A DNA stretch of 64,000 nucleotides from Gammaproteobacteria bacterium (GCA_005878835.1 VBMV01000050.1:28171-92170); one strand, 5' to 3'. Positions 47,176-57,551 are shown, counted from the stretch's first letter. The notes: generated from the sequence alone by a model not told the origin. Numbers and translations are program-made.

Positions 47176-47568
47176 CTAACGTTTTGCCAGCAGATCCCTT
47201 ATTTCCTGCAACAATGACTCGGTCCGGGCAGGTGCCGGAGGTGGCGTGTTCGGCACCGGCCGCTTGAGCCGGTTGATCGCCTTGATCACGATGAAGATCG
47301 ACGCGGCGATCACGACGAACTCGAAAATCGTCTGCAGGAATGCACCGTACTTGAGCAGCACCGGCTTGCCCGCGGCGTTGGTGGCAATCCGCACCGCCAG
47401 GTCGGTGAAGTTGACGCTGCCCAGTATCGGCGACAGCGCCGGCATGATCACGTCCCCGACCAGGGAGGCTACGATCTTGCCGAAGGCGCCGCCAATCACG
47501 ACGCCGACCGCCAGGTCGATGACGCTGCCCTTCATCGCGAATTCCTTGAATTCTGAAGCGAGACTCAT
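47176..47568 (-). CDS. mscL: Large-conductance mechanosensitive channel
   Basis: A 130-residue MscL: amphipathic start MSLASEFKEFAMKGSVIDLAVGVVIGGAFGKIV (TM1 pore helix), periplasmic loop, TM2 (TIFEFVVIAASIFIVIKAINRL) and the C-terminal helix LLQEIRDLLAKR. It relieves osmotic downshock. Only 20 bases after rplQ with AGAGGGGGT ahead of the ATG, so it is probably transcribed with the alpha operon. Confidence 0.96.
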   Translation of the reverse strand: MSLASEFKEFAMKGSVIDLAVGVVIGGAFGKIVASLVGDVIMPALSPILGSVNFTDLAVRIATNAAGKPVLLKYGAFLQTIFEFVVIAASIFIVIKAINRLKRPVPNTPPPAPARTESLLQEIRDLLAKR

Positions 47569-47588
47569 GACGGACCCCCTCTAAAACC

Positions 47589-48131
47589 TCAGGCGTCGGC
47601 GGCCTTCTTCTTGCGGGTGCGTTTCTTCGGCGCTTTGGCAGGCGCGGCTTTAGTCTTGGCTTTTTTCTTGCCTTCAGTCTTCGCTTCAGACTTCGACTTT
47701 GCCTTCGGTTTCGGCTTCGCCCGCCGGGTGGTCTGCTTGGCTTCCCCGGCCGGCTCCTCGGGCGCCACCGGAGCGGGCCCCTCCACCAGCTGCATCAGCG
47801 CCATGGGAGCGGAATCCCCGGGACGCGGGAGCATGCGCAGGATGCGCGTGTAGCCGCCCGGGCGCGCCTTGAAGCGCGGCCCCAGATCGGCGAACAGCTT
47901 CTCGACGATCTGCGCATCGCGCAGACGTGCGAACGCCCTGCGGCGGTTGGCGTCGCCATCGTTCTTGGCGAGCGTGATCAGCGGCTCGACGACCCGGCGC
48001 AGCTCCTTCGCCTTCGGCAGCGTGGTGCGGATGGTCTCGTGCCGCAGCAGCGAAACCGACATGTTGCGCATCAGCGCGTGGCGGTGCGCGCTGTTGCGCG
48101 ACAGCTGACGGCCGGAAAGATGGTGACGCAT
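47589..48131 (-). CDS. rplQ: 50S ribosomal protein L17 with a lysine-rich tail
   Basis: A 180-residue L17; the usual length is about 120-130. The core ([24 protein letters not shown] through MALMQLVEG) is standard. The last 60 residues are a Lys/Ala/Pro tail ([30 protein letters not shown]) that should be disordered and strongly basic. Last ribosomal gene of the block. Confidence 0.95.
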   Translation of the reverse strand: MRHHLSGRQLSRNSAHRHALMRNMSVSLLRHETIRTTLPKAKELRRVVEPLITLAKNDGDANRRRAFARLRDAQIVEKLFADLGPRFKARPGGYTRILRMLPRPGDSAPMALMQLVEGPAPVAPEEPAGEAKQTTRRAKPKPKAKSKSEAKTEGKKKAKTKAAPAKAPKKRTRKKKAADA

Positions 48132-48196
48132 GGCTAACCCTTCGCTCTCGGGACGGCGAGCCGCGCGCTTGGAGCAGCGCGCGCCCCCGAATCAAC

Positions 48197-49201
48197 TCAG
48201 ATGACGTCGCGCTCTTCGTCGTGCTTGAGCCCCGCGGGCGGCCAGCCGTCCAGGCGCATACCGAGCATCAGTCCGTGGCTTTGCAGCACTTCCTTGATCT
48301 CGGTCAGCGACTTCTTGCCCAGGTTCGGCGTGCGCAGCAGCTCCACCTCCGTGCGCTGCACCAGATCGCCGATGTAGTGGATGTTCTCGGCCTTCAGGCA
48401 GTTCGCGCTGCGCACCGTGAGCTCCAATTCGTCCACCGGACGCAGCAGGATCGGGTCGAACTGCATTTCCGAGACCTTGGTGGAGGCCTCCTCCTCGCCC
48501 TGCAGATCGACGAACACCGACAGCTGGTCCTTGAGGATGCTGCCGGCGCGACGGATCGCCTCTTCGGCGTCGATGGTGCCGTTGGTCTCGATGTCGATGA
48601 CCAGCTTGTCGAGGTCGGTGCGCTGTTCAACGCGCGCCGCATCGACCGAGTAGGTCACGCGCCGCACCGGCGAGAAGGACGCATCGAGCTGCAGGCGGCC
48701 GATCGGTCGCGTCTGCTCCTCGAAGGCGACGCGCGCGGCCGCCGGTCGGTAGCCGCGGCCGCGCTCGACGCGCAGCGTCATGGACAGTTCGCCGGCCTTG
48801 GTGAGGTTGGCGATCACCAGCTCGGGATTCACGACCTCGATGTCATGGTCGGTCTGAATGTCGCCCGCGGTCACCGGGCCCGGGCCTTTCTTATGAAGGC
48901 GCAGCTCGGCACTGTCGCGCGAGTGCATGCGCAGCGCCACGGTCTTGAGGTTCAGGAGAACGTCGACGACGTCCTCCTGCACACCCTCGATGCTGGTGTA
49001 TTCATGGAGCACGCCGTCGATCTCGACCTCGGTGATGGCGCTGCCGGGCATCGAGGACAGCAGCACGCGGCGCAGCGCGTTGCCGAGCGTATGGCCGAAG
49101 CCGCGCTCGAACGGCTCGATCACCACGCGCGCCTGGCGCGGGGCCACCGGCTGCACCTTCACCACCCGGGGTCTCAGGAACTCGCTTACAGAACCCTGCA
49201 T
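48197..49201 (-). CDS. rpoA: RNA polymerase alpha subunit
   Basis: A 334-residue alpha subunit. N-terminal dimerisation domain ([23 protein letters not shown]), C-terminal alpha-CTD ([48 protein letters not shown]), both intact. ATG 49201 is chosen; an upstream in-frame ATG would add eight odd residues. Standard place between rpsD and rplQ. Confidence 0.97.
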   Translation of the reverse strand: MQGSVSEFLRPRVVKVQPVAPRQARVVIEPFERGFGHTLGNALRRVLLSSMPGSAITEVEIDGVLHEYTSIEGVQEDVVDVLLNLKTVALRMHSRDSAELRLHKKGPGPVTAGDIQTDHDIEVVNPELVIANLTKAGELSMTLRVERGRGYRPAAARVAFEEQTRPIGRLQLDASFSPVRRVTYSVDAARVEQRTDLDKLVIDIETNGTIDAEEAIRRAGSILKDQLSVFVDLQGEEEASTKVSEMQFDPILLRPVDELELTVRSANCLKAENIHYIGDLVQRTEVELLRTPNLGKKSLTEIKEVLQSHGLMLGMRLDGWPPAGLKHDEERDVI

Positions 49202-49298
49202 TGCAGTCTCACCTTGCCGGCTCACTCACGACCGGCGCAAACGGAAAGTGGGGTCCTCTTACATGGGTGCGGCAGGCACCCGTTGCAAGTGGACGCGA

Positions 49299-49922
49299 TT
49301 ACTTCGAATACAGCTCGACGACCAGGTTCTCATTGATGTCGGGCAGGACGTCATCCCGGCCCGGCGCCGACTTGAACAGGCCACGGAACTCCTTGTCGTT
49401 CACCTCGACCCACTCGGGCAGGCCGACCTGCTGCGCGACGTTCAGCGCGCTCTGGATGCGCAGCTGCTTGCGCGATCTCTCGCGCACCTGGACGATGTCC
49501 CCGGCCTTCACCTGGAATGAGGCGATGGTGACCGGCTTGTCGTTCACGGCGATCGCCTTGTGGCTCACCAGCTGGCGCGCCTCGGCGCGCGTGGCCGCGA
49601 AGCCCATGCGGTACACCACGTTGTCGAGGCGACACTCGAGGAGCTTCAGCAGGTTCTCGCCGGTGGCGCCGCTCCGGCGGGCGGCTTTGTGGTAGTAGTT
49701 GCCGAACTGCCGCTCGAGCACCCCGTACATGCGGCGCAGTTTCTGCTTCTCGCGCAGCTGCAGGCCGTAGTCGGACAAGCGCGTGCGGCGCTCACCCTTG
49801 ATGCCCCCCGGCGGCACGCTGAGCTTGCACTTGTTTTCCAGCGGCTTGACGCCGCTCTTCAGGAACAGATCCGTGCCCTCGCGGCGGGCGAGCTTGCATG
49901 TGGGACCAACGTAACGCGCCAT
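49299..49922 (-). CDS. rpsD: 30S ribosomal protein S4
   Basis: A 207-residue S4 with [24 protein letters not shown] and the S4 RNA-binding domain ([33 protein letters not shown]). Early 30S assembly protein and, in E. coli, repressor of the alpha operon. Standard length, no tail anomaly. Confidence 0.97.
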   Translation of the reverse strand: MARYVGPTCKLARREGTDLFLKSGVKPLENKCKLSVPPGGIKGERRTRLSDYGLQLREKQKLRRMYGVLERQFGNYYHKAARRSGATGENLLKLLECRLDNVVYRMGFAATRAEARQLVSHKAIAVNDKPVTIASFQVKAGDIVQVRERSRKQLRIQSALNVAQQVGLPEWVEVNDKEFRGLFKSAPGRDDVLPDINENLVVELYSK

Positions 49923-49940
49923 ATTGTCCTCGTTCAGCCT

Positions 49941-50408
49941 CTAGACCCTGCGCTTCTTGGGGGGACGGCAGCCATTGTGCGGGATGGGTGTCACGTCCGC
50001 GATGCTGGTGATCTTCAGTCCGCAGTTGTTGAGCGCGCGCACCGCCGATTCGCGTCCCGGTCCCGGACCGCCCACGCGCACTTCCACGTTCTTCACGCCG
50101 TGCTCCTGGGCGGCGACACCGGCCTTCTCGGCCGCCACCTGCGCCGCGAACGGAGTGCTCTTGCGCGAGCCACGGAAGCCGCAGCCCCCGGAGGTCGCCC
50201 AGGAAAGCGTGTTGCCCTGGCGATCGGTGATGGTGATGATCGTGTTGTTGAAGGAGGCATGCACGTGCGCGATCGCATCGAGCACGTTCTTGCGCGCCTT
50301 CTTCGGCTTCTTGGGCGCCGCAGCCGCCGCCGGCGCGGCTCCAGCCTGTTGGGGTTTCTCGCCCTGTTGGGGTTTCTCGCCCTGTTGGGGTTTCTGCTGC
50401 TCAGCCAT
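49941..50408 (-). CDS. rpsK: 30S ribosomal protein S11 with a repeated N-terminal extension
   Basis: A 155-residue S11; usual length about 129. The core starts near [31 protein letters not shown] and ends [11 protein letters not shown]. The first 35 residues are three GEKPQQ-type units ([21 protein letters not shown]) and an Ala-rich stretch, encoded by perfect 18-bp DNA repeats. The start ATG 50408 is the only one ahead of the repeats. Confidence 0.95.
   Translation of the reverse strand: MAEQQKPQQGEKPQQGEKPQQAGAAPAAAAAPKKPKKARKNVLDAIAHVHASFNNTIITITDRQGNTLSWATSGGCGFRGSRKSTPFAAQVAAEKAGVAAQEHGVKNVEVRVGGPGPGRESAVRALNNCGLKITSIADVTPIPHNGCRPPKKRRV
50345..50398 (-). repeat. Three 18-bp tandem repeats in rpsK
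   Basis: CCTGTTGGGGTTTCTCGC at 50345 and 50363 (perfect) and CCTGTTGGGGTTTCTGCT at 50381. Read on the minus strand they encode the KPQQGE units of the S11 N-terminus. Confidence 0.95.
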
Positions 50409-50411
50409 TCG

Positions 50412-50792
50412 TTATGCCTTTCCGGGAGGTGCGTTCAGCTTGACCGCCTGCTTGCGCGGGCCCTTGCGGGTGCGCGCGTTGGTACGCGTGCGCTGGCCGC
50501 GCACCGGCAGTCCGCGTCGATGACGGATGCCGCGGTGGCTGCCCAAGTCCATCAGCCGTTTGATGTTCATCGACACCTCGCGGCGCAGGTCGCCCTCGAC
50601 CGCGAACCTGGCGATCTGCGAGCGGATTGCGTTGACCTCCGCCTCGGTGAGATCCTTCACCTTGGTGGCGGGGTTGACGCCCGCGGCCATGCAGGCGGTG
50701 CGCGCGCGCGATCGGCCCACGCCGTAGATGTGCGTGAGCCCGACCCACACGTGCTTGTTCATCGGGATGTTGATACCAGCTATGCGTGCCAT
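50412..50792 (-). CDS. rpsM: 30S ribosomal protein S13
   Basis: A 126-residue S13: [30 protein letters not shown], and the basic C-terminal tail [20 protein letters not shown]. First gene of the alpha operon part, after rpmJ. Length normal with a slightly longer C-terminus. Confidence 0.97.
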   Translation of the reverse strand: MARIAGINIPMNKHVWVGLTHIYGVGRSRARTACMAAGVNPATKVKDLTEAEVNAIRSQIARFAVEGDLRREVSMNIKRLMDLGSHRGIRHRRGLPVRGQRTRTNARTRKGPRKQAVKLNAPPGKA

Positions 50793-50804
50793 GTGTGCCT
50801 CACC

Positions 50805-50918
50805 TCAACCCTGACGCTGCTTGTGCCGCGGGTCCGTGCAGATGACGTACACGACGCGCCGGCGGCGCACGATCTTGCAGTTCTTGCAGATCTTCTTGAC
50901 CGACGGCCGCACTTTCAT
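50805..50918 (-). CDS. rpmJ: 50S ribosomal protein L36
   Basis: A 37-residue L36: [21 protein letters not shown] and [11 protein letters not shown]. The zinc ligands Cys11, Cys14, Cys27 and the His near 32 are all present, so this is the zinc-containing form. Its ATG overlaps the secY stop by four bases. Confidence 0.95.
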   Translation of the reverse strand: MKVRPSVKKICKNCKIVRRRRVVYVICTDPRHKQRQG

Positions 50919-52273
50919 GATTGGCCACCCGAGCCACTGCGGCCGTAGCCGAGCAGGTTCGCCTTCTTGAGAAGTCCCGGGTAGTGATGCGACATCATGT
51001 GCGCATTCAGCTGCGACATGAAATCCATCACCACCACCACCACGATGAGGAGCGAAGTGCCGCCGAAATGAAACGGCACGCCCTGCGAGGAAATCAGGAT
51101 CTCGGGTAACAGGCACACCGCGGTCACGTACAGCGCACCCCACAGAGTCAGCCGCGTGAGCACGTGGTCGATGTACTCCGCCGTCTGCTGTCCGGGACGG
51201 ATGCCGCGCACGAAGGCCCCCGACTTCTTGAGGTTGTCGGCGGTGTCGCGCGCGTTGAACACCAGCGCCGTGTAGAAGAAGCAGAAGAACACGATCAGCA
51301 GCGCGTAGATCACCAAGTGCAGCGGCTGACCGTAGCCAAGCGCGGCGGCGACGTTCTGCATGAAGGTCGACACCGGCCCCTCGGCATTGGTGCCGAAAAA
51401 GCTGGCCAGGGTCGCCGGGAACAGCAACAGGCTCGAAGCGAAGATCGGCGGGATCACGCCCGACATGTTGATCTTGAACGGCAGGTGGCTGCTCTGGCCG
51501 GCGTACATGCGTCGCCCGACCTGGCGTTTGGCGTAATCGACCGGGATGCGCCGCTGGGCGCGCTCCATGAACACCACGAACGCGGTGGTGGCGAGCACCA
51601 GGATGATGAGCAGCAACGCGAACGGGCCCTGCATTTCGCCGTTGCTCACGGCTTCGGCGGTGTTGCCGACCGCCCCCGGCAGCCCCGCGACGATGCCGGA
51701 CAGGATGATCATCGAGATGCCGTTGCCGATGCCGCGCTCGGTGATCTGCTCACCGAGCCACATGAGAAACATGGTCCCGGTGGTCATGGTGATGGTCGCG
51801 GTGAACAGGAACGACCAGCCGGTGACGAGCGTCATGCCGCCCTTGGCGAGCGCGCCGGCGGCGGCGAAGGACTGCACCAGCGCGAGCACCACCGTGCCAT
51901 AGCGCGTGTACTGCGTGATCTTGCGCCGGCCCGATTCGCCCTCCTTGCGCAGCTCCATGAGCGTCGGCACCACCATCGACATCATCTGGATGATGATGGA
52001 GGCGGAAATGTACGGCATGACGCCCATGGCGAAGATCGACAGGCGCGACAGCGCGCCGCCCGAGAACATGTTCACGATTCCGAGGATGGTGTTGGAGCGG
52101 TCGCCGAAGAAGCGCGCCACTTCCGCCGGATTCACGCCCGGCACGGGAATGAAGGTGCCGATGCGGTAGACCACCAGCGCGCCGATGAGGAAAAAGAAAC
52201 GGCTGCGAATCTCCCCGAAACGGGCAGCTTCGCTGAACGCGGCGGCCGGATTGCTGATGCTGGTGTTCGCCAT
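50915..52273 (-). CDS. secY: Protein translocase subunit SecY
   Basis: A 452-residue ten-helix channel of the Sec translocon. Starts with the cytoplasmic helix and TM1 ([25 protein letters not shown]), plug region [43 protein letters not shown], and cytosolic loop [15 protein letters not shown]. Between rplO and rpmJ as in E. coli. Confidence 0.97.
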   Translation of the reverse strand: MANTSISNPAAAFSEAARFGEIRSRFFFLIGALVVYRIGTFIPVPGVNPAEVARFFGDRSNTILGIVNMFSGGALSRLSIFAMGVMPYISASIIIQMMSMVVPTLMELRKEGESGRRKITQYTRYGTVVLALVQSFAAAGALAKGGMTLVTGWSFLFTATITMTTGTMFLMWLGEQITERGIGNGISMIILSGIVAGLPGAVGNTAEAVSNGEMQGPFALLLIILVLATTAFVVFMERAQRRIPVDYAKRQVGRRMYAGQSSHLPFKINMSGVIPPIFASSLLLFPATLASFFGTNAEGPVSTFMQNVAAALGYGQPLHLVIYALLIVFFCFFYTALVFNARDTADNLKKSGAFVRGIRPGQQTAEYIDHVLTRLTLWGALYVTAVCLLPEILISSQGVPFHFGGTSLLIVVVVVMDFMSQLNAHMMSHHYPGLLKKANLLGYGRSGSGGQS

Positions 52274-52295
52274 GCCTGTCCTGATGGGTAGCTCT

Positions 52296-52730
52296 TCAGG
52301 CCTCGATCTTGCCGCCGGCGGCTTCGATCGCCGCGCGCGCGCCCTTGGTCACCGCCACGCCCTTGAGCGTCACCGCCCTGGCAAGCGCACCCGAGAGCAC
52401 CACCTTGGCGCGCTCGGTGCCCGAAGGCACGACACCCGCTTTCAGCAGCGCTTGCAGATCCACCAGAGCGCCTTCGACCTTGGCGAGCTCGGAGAGCCGT
52501 ACCTCGGCGCGGCTTCTCTTCATGGCGGAACGGAAGCCGACCTTCGGCATGCGCCGCTGCAGGGGCATCTGGCCGCCCTCGAAGCCTACCTTGTGGTAGC
52601 CGCCCTTGCGCGCGCGCTGGCCCTTGGTGCCGCGGCCGCAGGTCTTGCCCTGGCCGGCGGAAGCGCCGCGGCCCACGCGCAGGCGCGGGCGCTTGCTTCC
52701 GGGGGCGGGCCTGAGTGTGTTGAGTCGCAT
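52296..52730 (-). CDS. rplO: 50S ribosomal protein L15
   Basis: A 144-residue L15: [22 protein letters not shown], the Gly-rich [32 protein letters not shown], and the globular end. ATG 52730, four bases after the rpmD stop. Confidence 0.97.
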   Translation of the reverse strand: MRLNTLRPAPGSKRPRLRVGRGASAGQGKTCGRGTKGQRARKGGYHKVGFEGGQMPLQRRMPKVGFRSAMKRSRAEVRLSELAKVEGALVDLQALLKAGVVPSGTERAKVVLSGALARAVTLKGVAVTKGARAAIEAAGGKIEA

Positions 52731-52734
52731 ACGC

Positions 52735-52923
52735 TTAAGCGCCTTTCTCGACCCGCAGCAGGTGCACGGCGGCGCCAATCATGCCGCGGTTCTCACGCGT
52801 GTCCGCCACCGACACGCTCTGGTGAATGCGGCGCAGCCCCAGGCCGCGCGCCGACGCCGCGATGCTCTTCAGCTGCCCGTGCAGGCTCTTCACCAGCGTC
52901 ACTTTCAGTTGTTTGTCCGCCAT
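52735..52923 (-). CDS. rpmD: 50S ribosomal protein L30
   Basis: A 62-residue L30: [17 protein letters not shown], then [25 protein letters not shown]. The start ATG 52923 is five bases past the rpsE stop. Normal size. Confidence 0.95.
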   Translation of the reverse strand: MADKQLKVTLVKSLHGQLKSIAASARGLGLRRIHQSVSVADTRENRGMIGAAVHLLRVEKGA

Positions 52924-52928
52924 GACCG

Positions 52929-53435
52929 TCAGCCCGTGATCTCTTCGAGGCTCTTGCCGCGCTTCGCCGCGATTTCCTCCGGCGAGCGGATTTTCGCCAG
53001 CGCGTTCATGGTGGCGCGCACGACGTTGATCGGGTTGCGCGAACCGTAGCTCTTGGCGAGCACGTTGCGCACGCCGGCGCACTCGAGCACCGCGCGCATG
53101 CCGCCGCCGGCGATGACGCCGGTGCCGTCGGAGGCCGGCTGCATGTACACGCGCGTGGCTCCATGCGTTCCTGTGACCGCGTAATGCAGCGAATCGTTTC
53201 GCAGCGCGACGTTGATGAGGTTCTTGCGCGCGGCGGTCATCGCCTTGGAAATCGCGACCGGAACCTCACGCGCCTTGCCGAAGCCATAGCCCACGCGGCC
53301 GGTCCCATCGCCCACCACGGTGAGCGCGGTGAAGCCGAACTGCCGGCCGCCTTTGACGACCTTCGCGGTGCGATTGACGGCGACGAGTTTCTCTACGAAC
53401 TCGTCCGCCGACTGGCCCTTTTCTGGTCTCGCCAT
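52929..53435 (-). CDS. rpsE: 30S ribosomal protein S5
   Basis: A 168-residue S5: [46 protein letters not shown] and the [13 protein letters not shown] segment ([16 protein letters not shown]). Translation-accuracy protein of the 30S shoulder. Confidence 0.97.
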   Translation of the reverse strand: MARPEKGQSADEFVEKLVAVNRTAKVVKGGRQFGFTALTVVGDGTGRVGYGFGKAREVPVAISKAMTAARKNLINVALRNDSLHYAVTGTHGATRVYMQPASDGTGVIAGGGMRAVLECAGVRNVLAKSYGSRNPINVVRATMNALAKIRSPEEIAAKRGKSLEEITG

Positions 53436-53450
53436 GTGTGTGTTACCTGC

Positions 53451-53810
53451 CTAGAACTCGAGACCCGCCTCGCGGGCCGCATCCGCGAGCGCCTTCACGC
53501 GCCCGTGGAACTGGAAGCCGGAGCGGTCGAAGGCGACCTTGCTCACCCCCGCGGCCTTGGCTCGCGTGGCGATCGCCCGTCCCACCGCCTTGGCGGCCTC
53601 GACGTTGCCGGTATTCTTCAGGCCCTGGCGCACCGCTTCCTGCAAGGTGGAGGCCACGGCAATGACCTTCGCGCCCACCGGGTCCGTGACCTGCGCGTAA
53701 ATGTGCCGCGGCGTACGGTGCACGCTGAGACGCGCCATCGCCAGAGCGCGGATGTGCGCGCGCGCCTTGACGGCGCGTCGCAGCCGGCGCTGCTTCTTGG
53801 TGATGATCAC
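53451..53810 (-). CDS. rplR: 50S ribosomal protein L18
   Basis: A 119-residue 5S rRNA-binding L18: [33 protein letters not shown] and [29 protein letters not shown]. Four-base overlap with rplF. Confidence 0.97.
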   Translation of the reverse strand: MIITKKQRRLRRAVKARAHIRALAMARLSVHRTPRHIYAQVTDPVGAKVIAVASTLQEAVRQGLKNTGNVEAAKAVGRAIATRAKAAGVSKVAFDRSGFQFHGRVKALADAAREAGLEF

Positions 53811-54337
53811 TTCTTCTTGCCCTCTTTCAGGGTAATCTGCTCGTTCGCGTAGCGCACGCCCTTGCCCTTGTAGGGCTCGGGCGGACGAATGCCGCGGATC
53901 TCGGCGGCCACCTGGCCGACTTTCTGCCGGTCGATGCCCTTCACCACGATCTCGGTCTGGCTCGGAGTCTCGATGTTGATCCCTTCCGGGATCGCGACGT
54001 TCACCGGATGCGAGAAGCCGAGTGTCAGGTTCAGGTTCTTGCCCTGCACCTGGGCACGAAAGCCCACGCCCACCAGCTCGAGCTTCTTCTCGTAGCCGCG
54101 CGTGACGCCGCGCACCATGTTGGCGAGGTGTGCGCGGGTGGCGCCGGCGCGCGTGCGCGCCAGTTCCGCCTCCGAGTAGCTGATCTGCAGTTTCTTCTCC
54201 GTCTGCACCACCGATACGCCGCTGGTGAGCGACAGGCTGAGCGAGCCCTTGGCGCCCTTGATGGTCACCGCGTCCGCGGCGATGGTCGCGGTCACACCCG
54301 CAGGCAAGTCGACCGGAGCTTTGGCGATTCTCGACAT
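53807..54337 (-). CDS. rplF: 50S ribosomal protein L6
   Basis: A 176-residue L6 with two similar halves; [15 protein letters not shown] at the start and the C-terminal [30 protein letters not shown]. Normal length. Confidence 0.97.
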   Translation of the reverse strand: MSRIAKAPVDLPAGVTATIAADAVTIKGAKGSLSLSLTSGVSVVQTEKKLQISYSEAELARTRAGATRAHLANMVRGVTRGYEKKLELVGVGFRAQVQGKNLNLTLGFSHPVNVAIPEGINIETPSQTEIVVKGIDRQKVGQVAAEIRGIRPPEPYKGKGVRYANEQITLKEGKKK

Positions 54338-54367
54338 GATGGCTGCTCTTGAGTCAGGGCGCGGCTG

Positions 54368-54763
54368 TCAGGCGACGATGCACAGGACCTCGCCCCCCTG
54401 TCCGATCGAGCGCGCCTGCTTGTCGGTCATCACACCCTTGGGCGTGGAGACGATCACCGTGCCCATGCCGCCCAGGACCTTCGGCAGCTGATCCTTGCCG
54501 CGGTAGATGCGCAGCCCGGGGCGGCTGACGCGCTCCAGGCGATCGATCACCGGCCGGCCTTCGAAATATTTCAGCCCGATGGTGAGCCGCGGCTTGCCGG
54601 CGTCGGCGTCGAGGCGGAAGTCGGCGATGTAGCCCTCGTCCTTCAGCACCTTGACGATGGCGGTCTTCAGGCGCGAGGACGCGAGCTGCACTTCGCTCTT
54701 GCCCGCGGTCTGGCCGTTGCGGATGCGCGTCAACAGATCGGCAATGGGGTCGGTCATGCTCAT
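54368..54763 (-). CDS. rpsH: 30S ribosomal protein S8
   Basis: A 131-residue S8: [22 protein letters not shown], and the C-terminal [26 protein letters not shown] that binds 16S rRNA and, in E. coli, the spc mRNA. ATG 54763 (or 54757). Confidence 0.96.
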   Translation of the reverse strand: MSMTDPIADLLTRIRNGQTAGKSEVQLASSRLKTAIVKVLKDEGYIADFRLDADAGKPRLTIGLKYFEGRPVIDRLERVSRPGLRIYRGKDQLPKVLGGMGTVIVSTPKGVMTDKQARSIGQGGEVLCIVA

Positions 54764-54773
54764 GCGGCGCCCC

Positions 54774-55079
54774 TCACCAGCTCGCCTTGGCGAGACCGGG
54801 AATCTCACCACGACTGGCGACCTCGCGGATCTTCACCCTCGAGAGGCCGAACTTGCGGTACACGCCGCGCGAGCGGCCGGTGATGGCGCAACGGTTGCGC
54901 TGCCGCGAGGCACTGGCATCGCGCGGTTGCGTCTGCAGCTGCGCCTGTGCGGCCACGCGCTGCTCGGGCGAGCTGTTGGGGCTGCGGATCAGCTCCTTGA
55001 GCTTGGCGCGCTTCGCTGCGTACTTTTTCACGATCCCGGCGCGACGCTTCTCGCGCTCGACCATGCTCGTCTTCGCCAT
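54774..55079 (-). CDS. rpsN: 30S ribosomal protein S14
   Basis: A 101-residue S14 of the long, zinc-free type: [21 protein letters not shown] and [40 protein letters not shown]. Only one Cys, so no zinc site. Confidence 0.97.
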   Translation of the reverse strand: MAKTSMVEREKRRAGIVKKYAAKRAKLKELIRSPNSSPEQRVAAQAQLQTQPRDASASRQRNRCAITGRSRGVYRKFGLSRVKIREVASRGEIPGLAKASW

Positions 55080-55096
55080 AGACTTTTGGGTTCCTG

Positions 55097-55792
55097 TTAC
55101 TTCCGAAACGGGAAGCTGAATGCCTCGAGCAACGCTCGGCCGTGACGGTCATCTCTTGCCGTCGTAGTGATGGTGATGTCCATGCCCCGGACCTGATCGA
55201 CCTGGTCGTACTGGATTTCGGGGAAAATGATCTGCTCCTTCACGCCCAGCGTGTAGTTGCCCTGGCCGTCGAAGGCGCGCGGCGACACGCCGCGGAAGTC
55301 GCGGATGCGCGGCATCGCAATGTTGATGAGGCGGTCGAGGAACTCGTACATGCGAGTCCCGCGCAGCGTCACCTTGGCGCCCACGGCCAACCCGGCGCGG
55401 AGCTTGAACGACGCGATCGCCTTGCGCGACTTGGTGATCAGCGGCTTCTGCCCGGTGATCTTGGTGAGATCGGCGAGAGCTGCGTCCATCACCTTCTTGT
55501 CGGCGACCGCCTCGCCCACGCCCATGTTGACCGTGATCTTGCGGATGCGCGGCACCTGCATCACGTTGTCGAGCTTCAGCTCCGCGCGCAGGCGCGGAAC
55601 GACCTGCTCGCGGTAGTACTGGTGCAGCCGCGCCGGGCCGGATGGCCGCCGGGGAGCCGCGCGCTCGGCCTTCGCGTCAGGCTGCTTGCCGGCGGCCGTG
55701 TCAGCCTGCTTGTCGGCCGGCTTCTGCTTGCCGGCCGGCTTCTGCTTGCCCCGTTGTTTTTCGCCTTCCTTGCCTGCAACGACTTCAGACAT
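55097..55792 (-). CDS. rplE: 50S ribosomal protein L5 with N-terminal extension
   Basis: A 231-residue L5; usual length about 179. The core begins near [29 protein letters not shown] and includes [12 protein letters not shown] and [23 protein letters not shown]. The first 52 residues are Lys/Gln/Ala/Pro-rich ([15 protein letters not shown]) with two perfect 18-bp DNA repeats. The ATG 55792 overlaps the rplX end. Confidence 0.95.
   Translation of the reverse strand: MSEVVAGKEGEKQRGKQKPAGKQKPADKQADTAAGKQPDAKAERAAPRRPSGPARLHQYYREQVVPRLRAELKLDNVMQVPRIRKITVNMGVGEAVADKKVMDAALADLTKITGQKPLITKSRKAIASFKLRAGLAVGAKVTLRGTRMYEFLDRLINIAMPRIRDFRGVSPRAFDGQGNYTLGVKEQIIFPEIQYDQVDQVRGMDITITTTARDDRHGRALLEAFSFPFRK
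55715..55750 (-). repeat. Two perfect 18-bp repeats in the rplE extension
   Basis: GGCCGGCTTCTGCTTGCC at 55715-55732 and 55733-55750; on the minus strand they code the repeated GKQKPA units of the L5 N-terminal extension. Confidence 0.9.
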
Positions 55793-56102
55793 CGAGCATC
55801 TCTCCGTTCGACTTGAAGAACCGCACGCGCTTGCCGTCGGCGAGCGTCTTGATCCCGATGCGATCACCCTTCTTGGCACCCGGGTTCCAGATGGCAACCT
55901 TCGACAGCGGCAGCGGCATCTCCTTCTCGATGATGCCGCCCTGCTTGCCAGCCTGCGGGTTGGGCTTCTGGTGCTTCTTCACCATGTTCACGCTCTCCAC
56001 CACCACGCGGCCGTCGCCGAGCACCTGGATCACCGCGCCGCGCCGGCCCTTGTTACGCCCCGACCGCACCACCACCTGATCGCCCTTGCGGATCTTCTTC
56101 AT
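55785..56102 (-). CDS. rplX: 50S ribosomal protein L24
   Basis: A 105-residue L24 with the KOW motif at the start ([28 protein letters not shown]) and [13 protein letters not shown]. 50S assembly initiator. One-base overlap with rplN upstream and eight-base overlap with rplE. Confidence 0.96.
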   Translation of the reverse strand: MKKIRKGDQVVVRSGRNKGRRGAVIQVLGDGRVVVESVNMVKKHQKPNPQAGKQGGIIEKEMPLPLSKVAIWNPGAKKGDRIGIKTLADGKRVRFFKSNGEMLDV

Positions 56103-56470
56103 CACAGCACTTCGGGGGCCAGGGAGATGATCTTCATGAACTGCTGGTTGCGCAGCTCGCGCGTCACCGGGCCGAAGATGCGGGTGCCGATGGGCTCGAG
56201 CTTGTTGGTAAGCAGCACCGCCGCGTTGCCGTCGAAGCGGATCAGCGAGCCATCCGGACGGCGCACGCCGCGCGTGGTGCGCACCACCACCGCGTCGTAC
56301 ACCTCGCCCTTCTTGACCTTGCCACGTGGAATAGCGTCCTTGACGCTCACCTTGATGACGTCGCCCACGTTGGCGTAACGGCGGCGCGTGCCGCCCAGCA
56401 CCTTGATGCACATCAGGGTGCGCGCGCCGCTGTTGTCAGCGGCATTCAGCATTGTGCGCATCTGGATCAT
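56102..56470 (-). CDS. rplN: 50S ribosomal protein L14
   Basis: A 122-residue L14: [27 protein letters not shown] and the C-terminal [26 protein letters not shown]. It is the docking site for RsfS, which is also encoded in this window (24.5-25.0 kb). Normal length. Confidence 0.97.
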   Translation of the reverse strand: MIQMRTMLNAADNSGARTLMCIKVLGGTRRRYANVGDVIKVSVKDAIPRGKVKKGEVYDAVVVRTTRGVRRPDGSLIRFDGNAAVLLTNKLEPIGTRIFGPVTRELRNQQFMKIISLAPEVL

Positions 56471-56504
56471 GATTGGAACCTGCCTTCGCCCGTCTCGAGC
56501 GCTT

Positions 56505-56924
56505 TCAGCGCCGCACGGCCTTTTCCACGACCTCGAGCAGCCGCCACGACTTGCGCCGCGACATGGGGCGGCACGGGGTGATGGTCACCACGTCGCCCTC
56601 CTTCGAGGTGCCGCTCTCGTCGTGCGCGAGTAGCTTGGTCGTACGGCGGATGTACTTGCCGTAGGTCGGATGCTTCACCAGCCGCTCGATCTCGACGGCG
56701 ATCGTCTTGTGCATCTTGTCACTCACCACGCGCCCGGTCAGCGTGCGTGCACCCTTCGCTTCCGGGGGCCGGCGCTGCTGCGCCCCGGGATCCTGCACCT
56801 GGGCTTCCTGCACCTGGGCTTCCTGCGCCTGCGTTTCCTGCACCCGGGCTTCCTGCACCTGGCCTTCCTGCGCCTGCGTTTCCTGCACCTGGGTTTCCGG
56901 CACTTTGGCCTTTCGTGCGCTCAC
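56505..56924 (-). CDS. rpsQ: 30S ribosomal protein S17 with a repeated N-terminal extension
   Basis: A 139-residue S17; usual length about 84. The OB-fold core begins near residue 58 ([37 protein letters not shown]). Before it come 55 residues of a five-residue repeat ([15 protein letters not shown] and variants), coded by seven 15-bp DNA repeats. The extension is glutamine/glutamate-rich and acidic, unlike the basic tails of L5 and L17. The ATG 56924 overlaps rpmC by four bases, which argues that the extension is translated. Confidence 0.95.
   Translation of the reverse strand: MSARKAKVPETQVQETQAQEGQVQEARVQETQAQEAQVQEAQVQDPGAQQRRPPEAKGARTLTGRVVSDKMHKTIAVEIERLVKHPTYGKYIRRTTKLLAHDESGTSKEGDVVTITPCRPMSRRKSWRLLEVVEKAVRR
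56791..56895 (-). repeat. Seven 15-bp tandem repeats in rpsQ
   Basis: Plus-strand units TCCTGCACCTGGGCT (56791, 56806) and variants TCCTGCGCCTGCGTT (56821, 56866), TCCTGCACCCGGGCT (56836), TCCTGCACCTGGCCT (56851), TCCTGCACCTGGGTT (56881). Period exactly 15, in frame, coding five-residue units of the S17 extension. Confidence 0.95.
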
Positions 56925-57133
56925 GTCTGCTTGCCTCCGCGGCTTGCCGCCTGCGTCTCGCGCTGCACGGTCTTCAGGCGCGCGATGTTGCGCCGCACTT
57001 TGCCGAACTGATCGGGCTTGGGCGCCTGCCCGGTGGCGCGCTGCATTCGCAGGGCAAACTGCTCCTTGCGCAGCTTGACGAGCTCATCGGCGAGCTCGGC
57101 CGGGGATTTGCTGCGTAGCTCCTTGGCTTCCAT
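56921..57133 (-). CDS. rpmC: 50S ribosomal protein L29
   Basis: A 70-residue L29, two-helix hairpin at the exit tunnel: [36 protein letters not shown]. Normal length. Directly abuts rplP. Confidence 0.96.
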   Translation of the reverse strand: MEAKELRSKSPAELADELVKLRKEQFALRMQRATGQAPKPDQFGKVRRNIARLKTVQRETQAASRGGKQT

Positions 57134-57547
57134 CTAGCGAACCTGCCGTTTCACGAATGAGGTGGACACCGACAGCTTCGAGCCTGCGAGCCGGAACGCC
57201 TCGCGGGCCGTCACCTCGTCCACACCCTCCATCTCGAACAACACCTTGCCGGGCTGCACGCGGGCTACGTAGTACTCGATGTTGCCCTTGCCGCTGCCCA
57301 TGCGGACCTCGAGCGGCTTCTTGCTGATCGGGACGTCCGGAAACACGCGGATCCAGATCTGTCCGCCGCGTTTCACGTAGCGCGCCATGGCACGGCGCGC
57401 CGCCTCGATCTCGCGCGCGGTCATGCGCGCGCGGCTGGTCGCCTTCAGGCCGAACTCGCCGAAGGACACGTTGCTGCCGCGCTGTGCCAGGCCCGCGTTG
57501 CGGCCCTTGAACTGCTTGCGATACTTGGTGCGTTTGGGCTGCAGCAT
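57134..57547 (-). CDS. rplP: 50S ribosomal protein L16
   Basis: A 137-residue L16: [36 protein letters not shown] and [26 protein letters not shown]. Normal length and place between rpsC and rpmC. Confidence 0.97.
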   Translation of the reverse strand: MLQPKRTKYRKQFKGRNAGLAQRGSNVSFGEFGLKATSRARMTAREIEAARRAMARYVKRGGQIWIRVFPDVPISKKPLEVRMGSGKGNIEYYVARVQPGKVLFEMEGVDEVTAREAFRLAGSKLSVSTSFVKRQVR

Positions 57548-57551
57548 TCTC

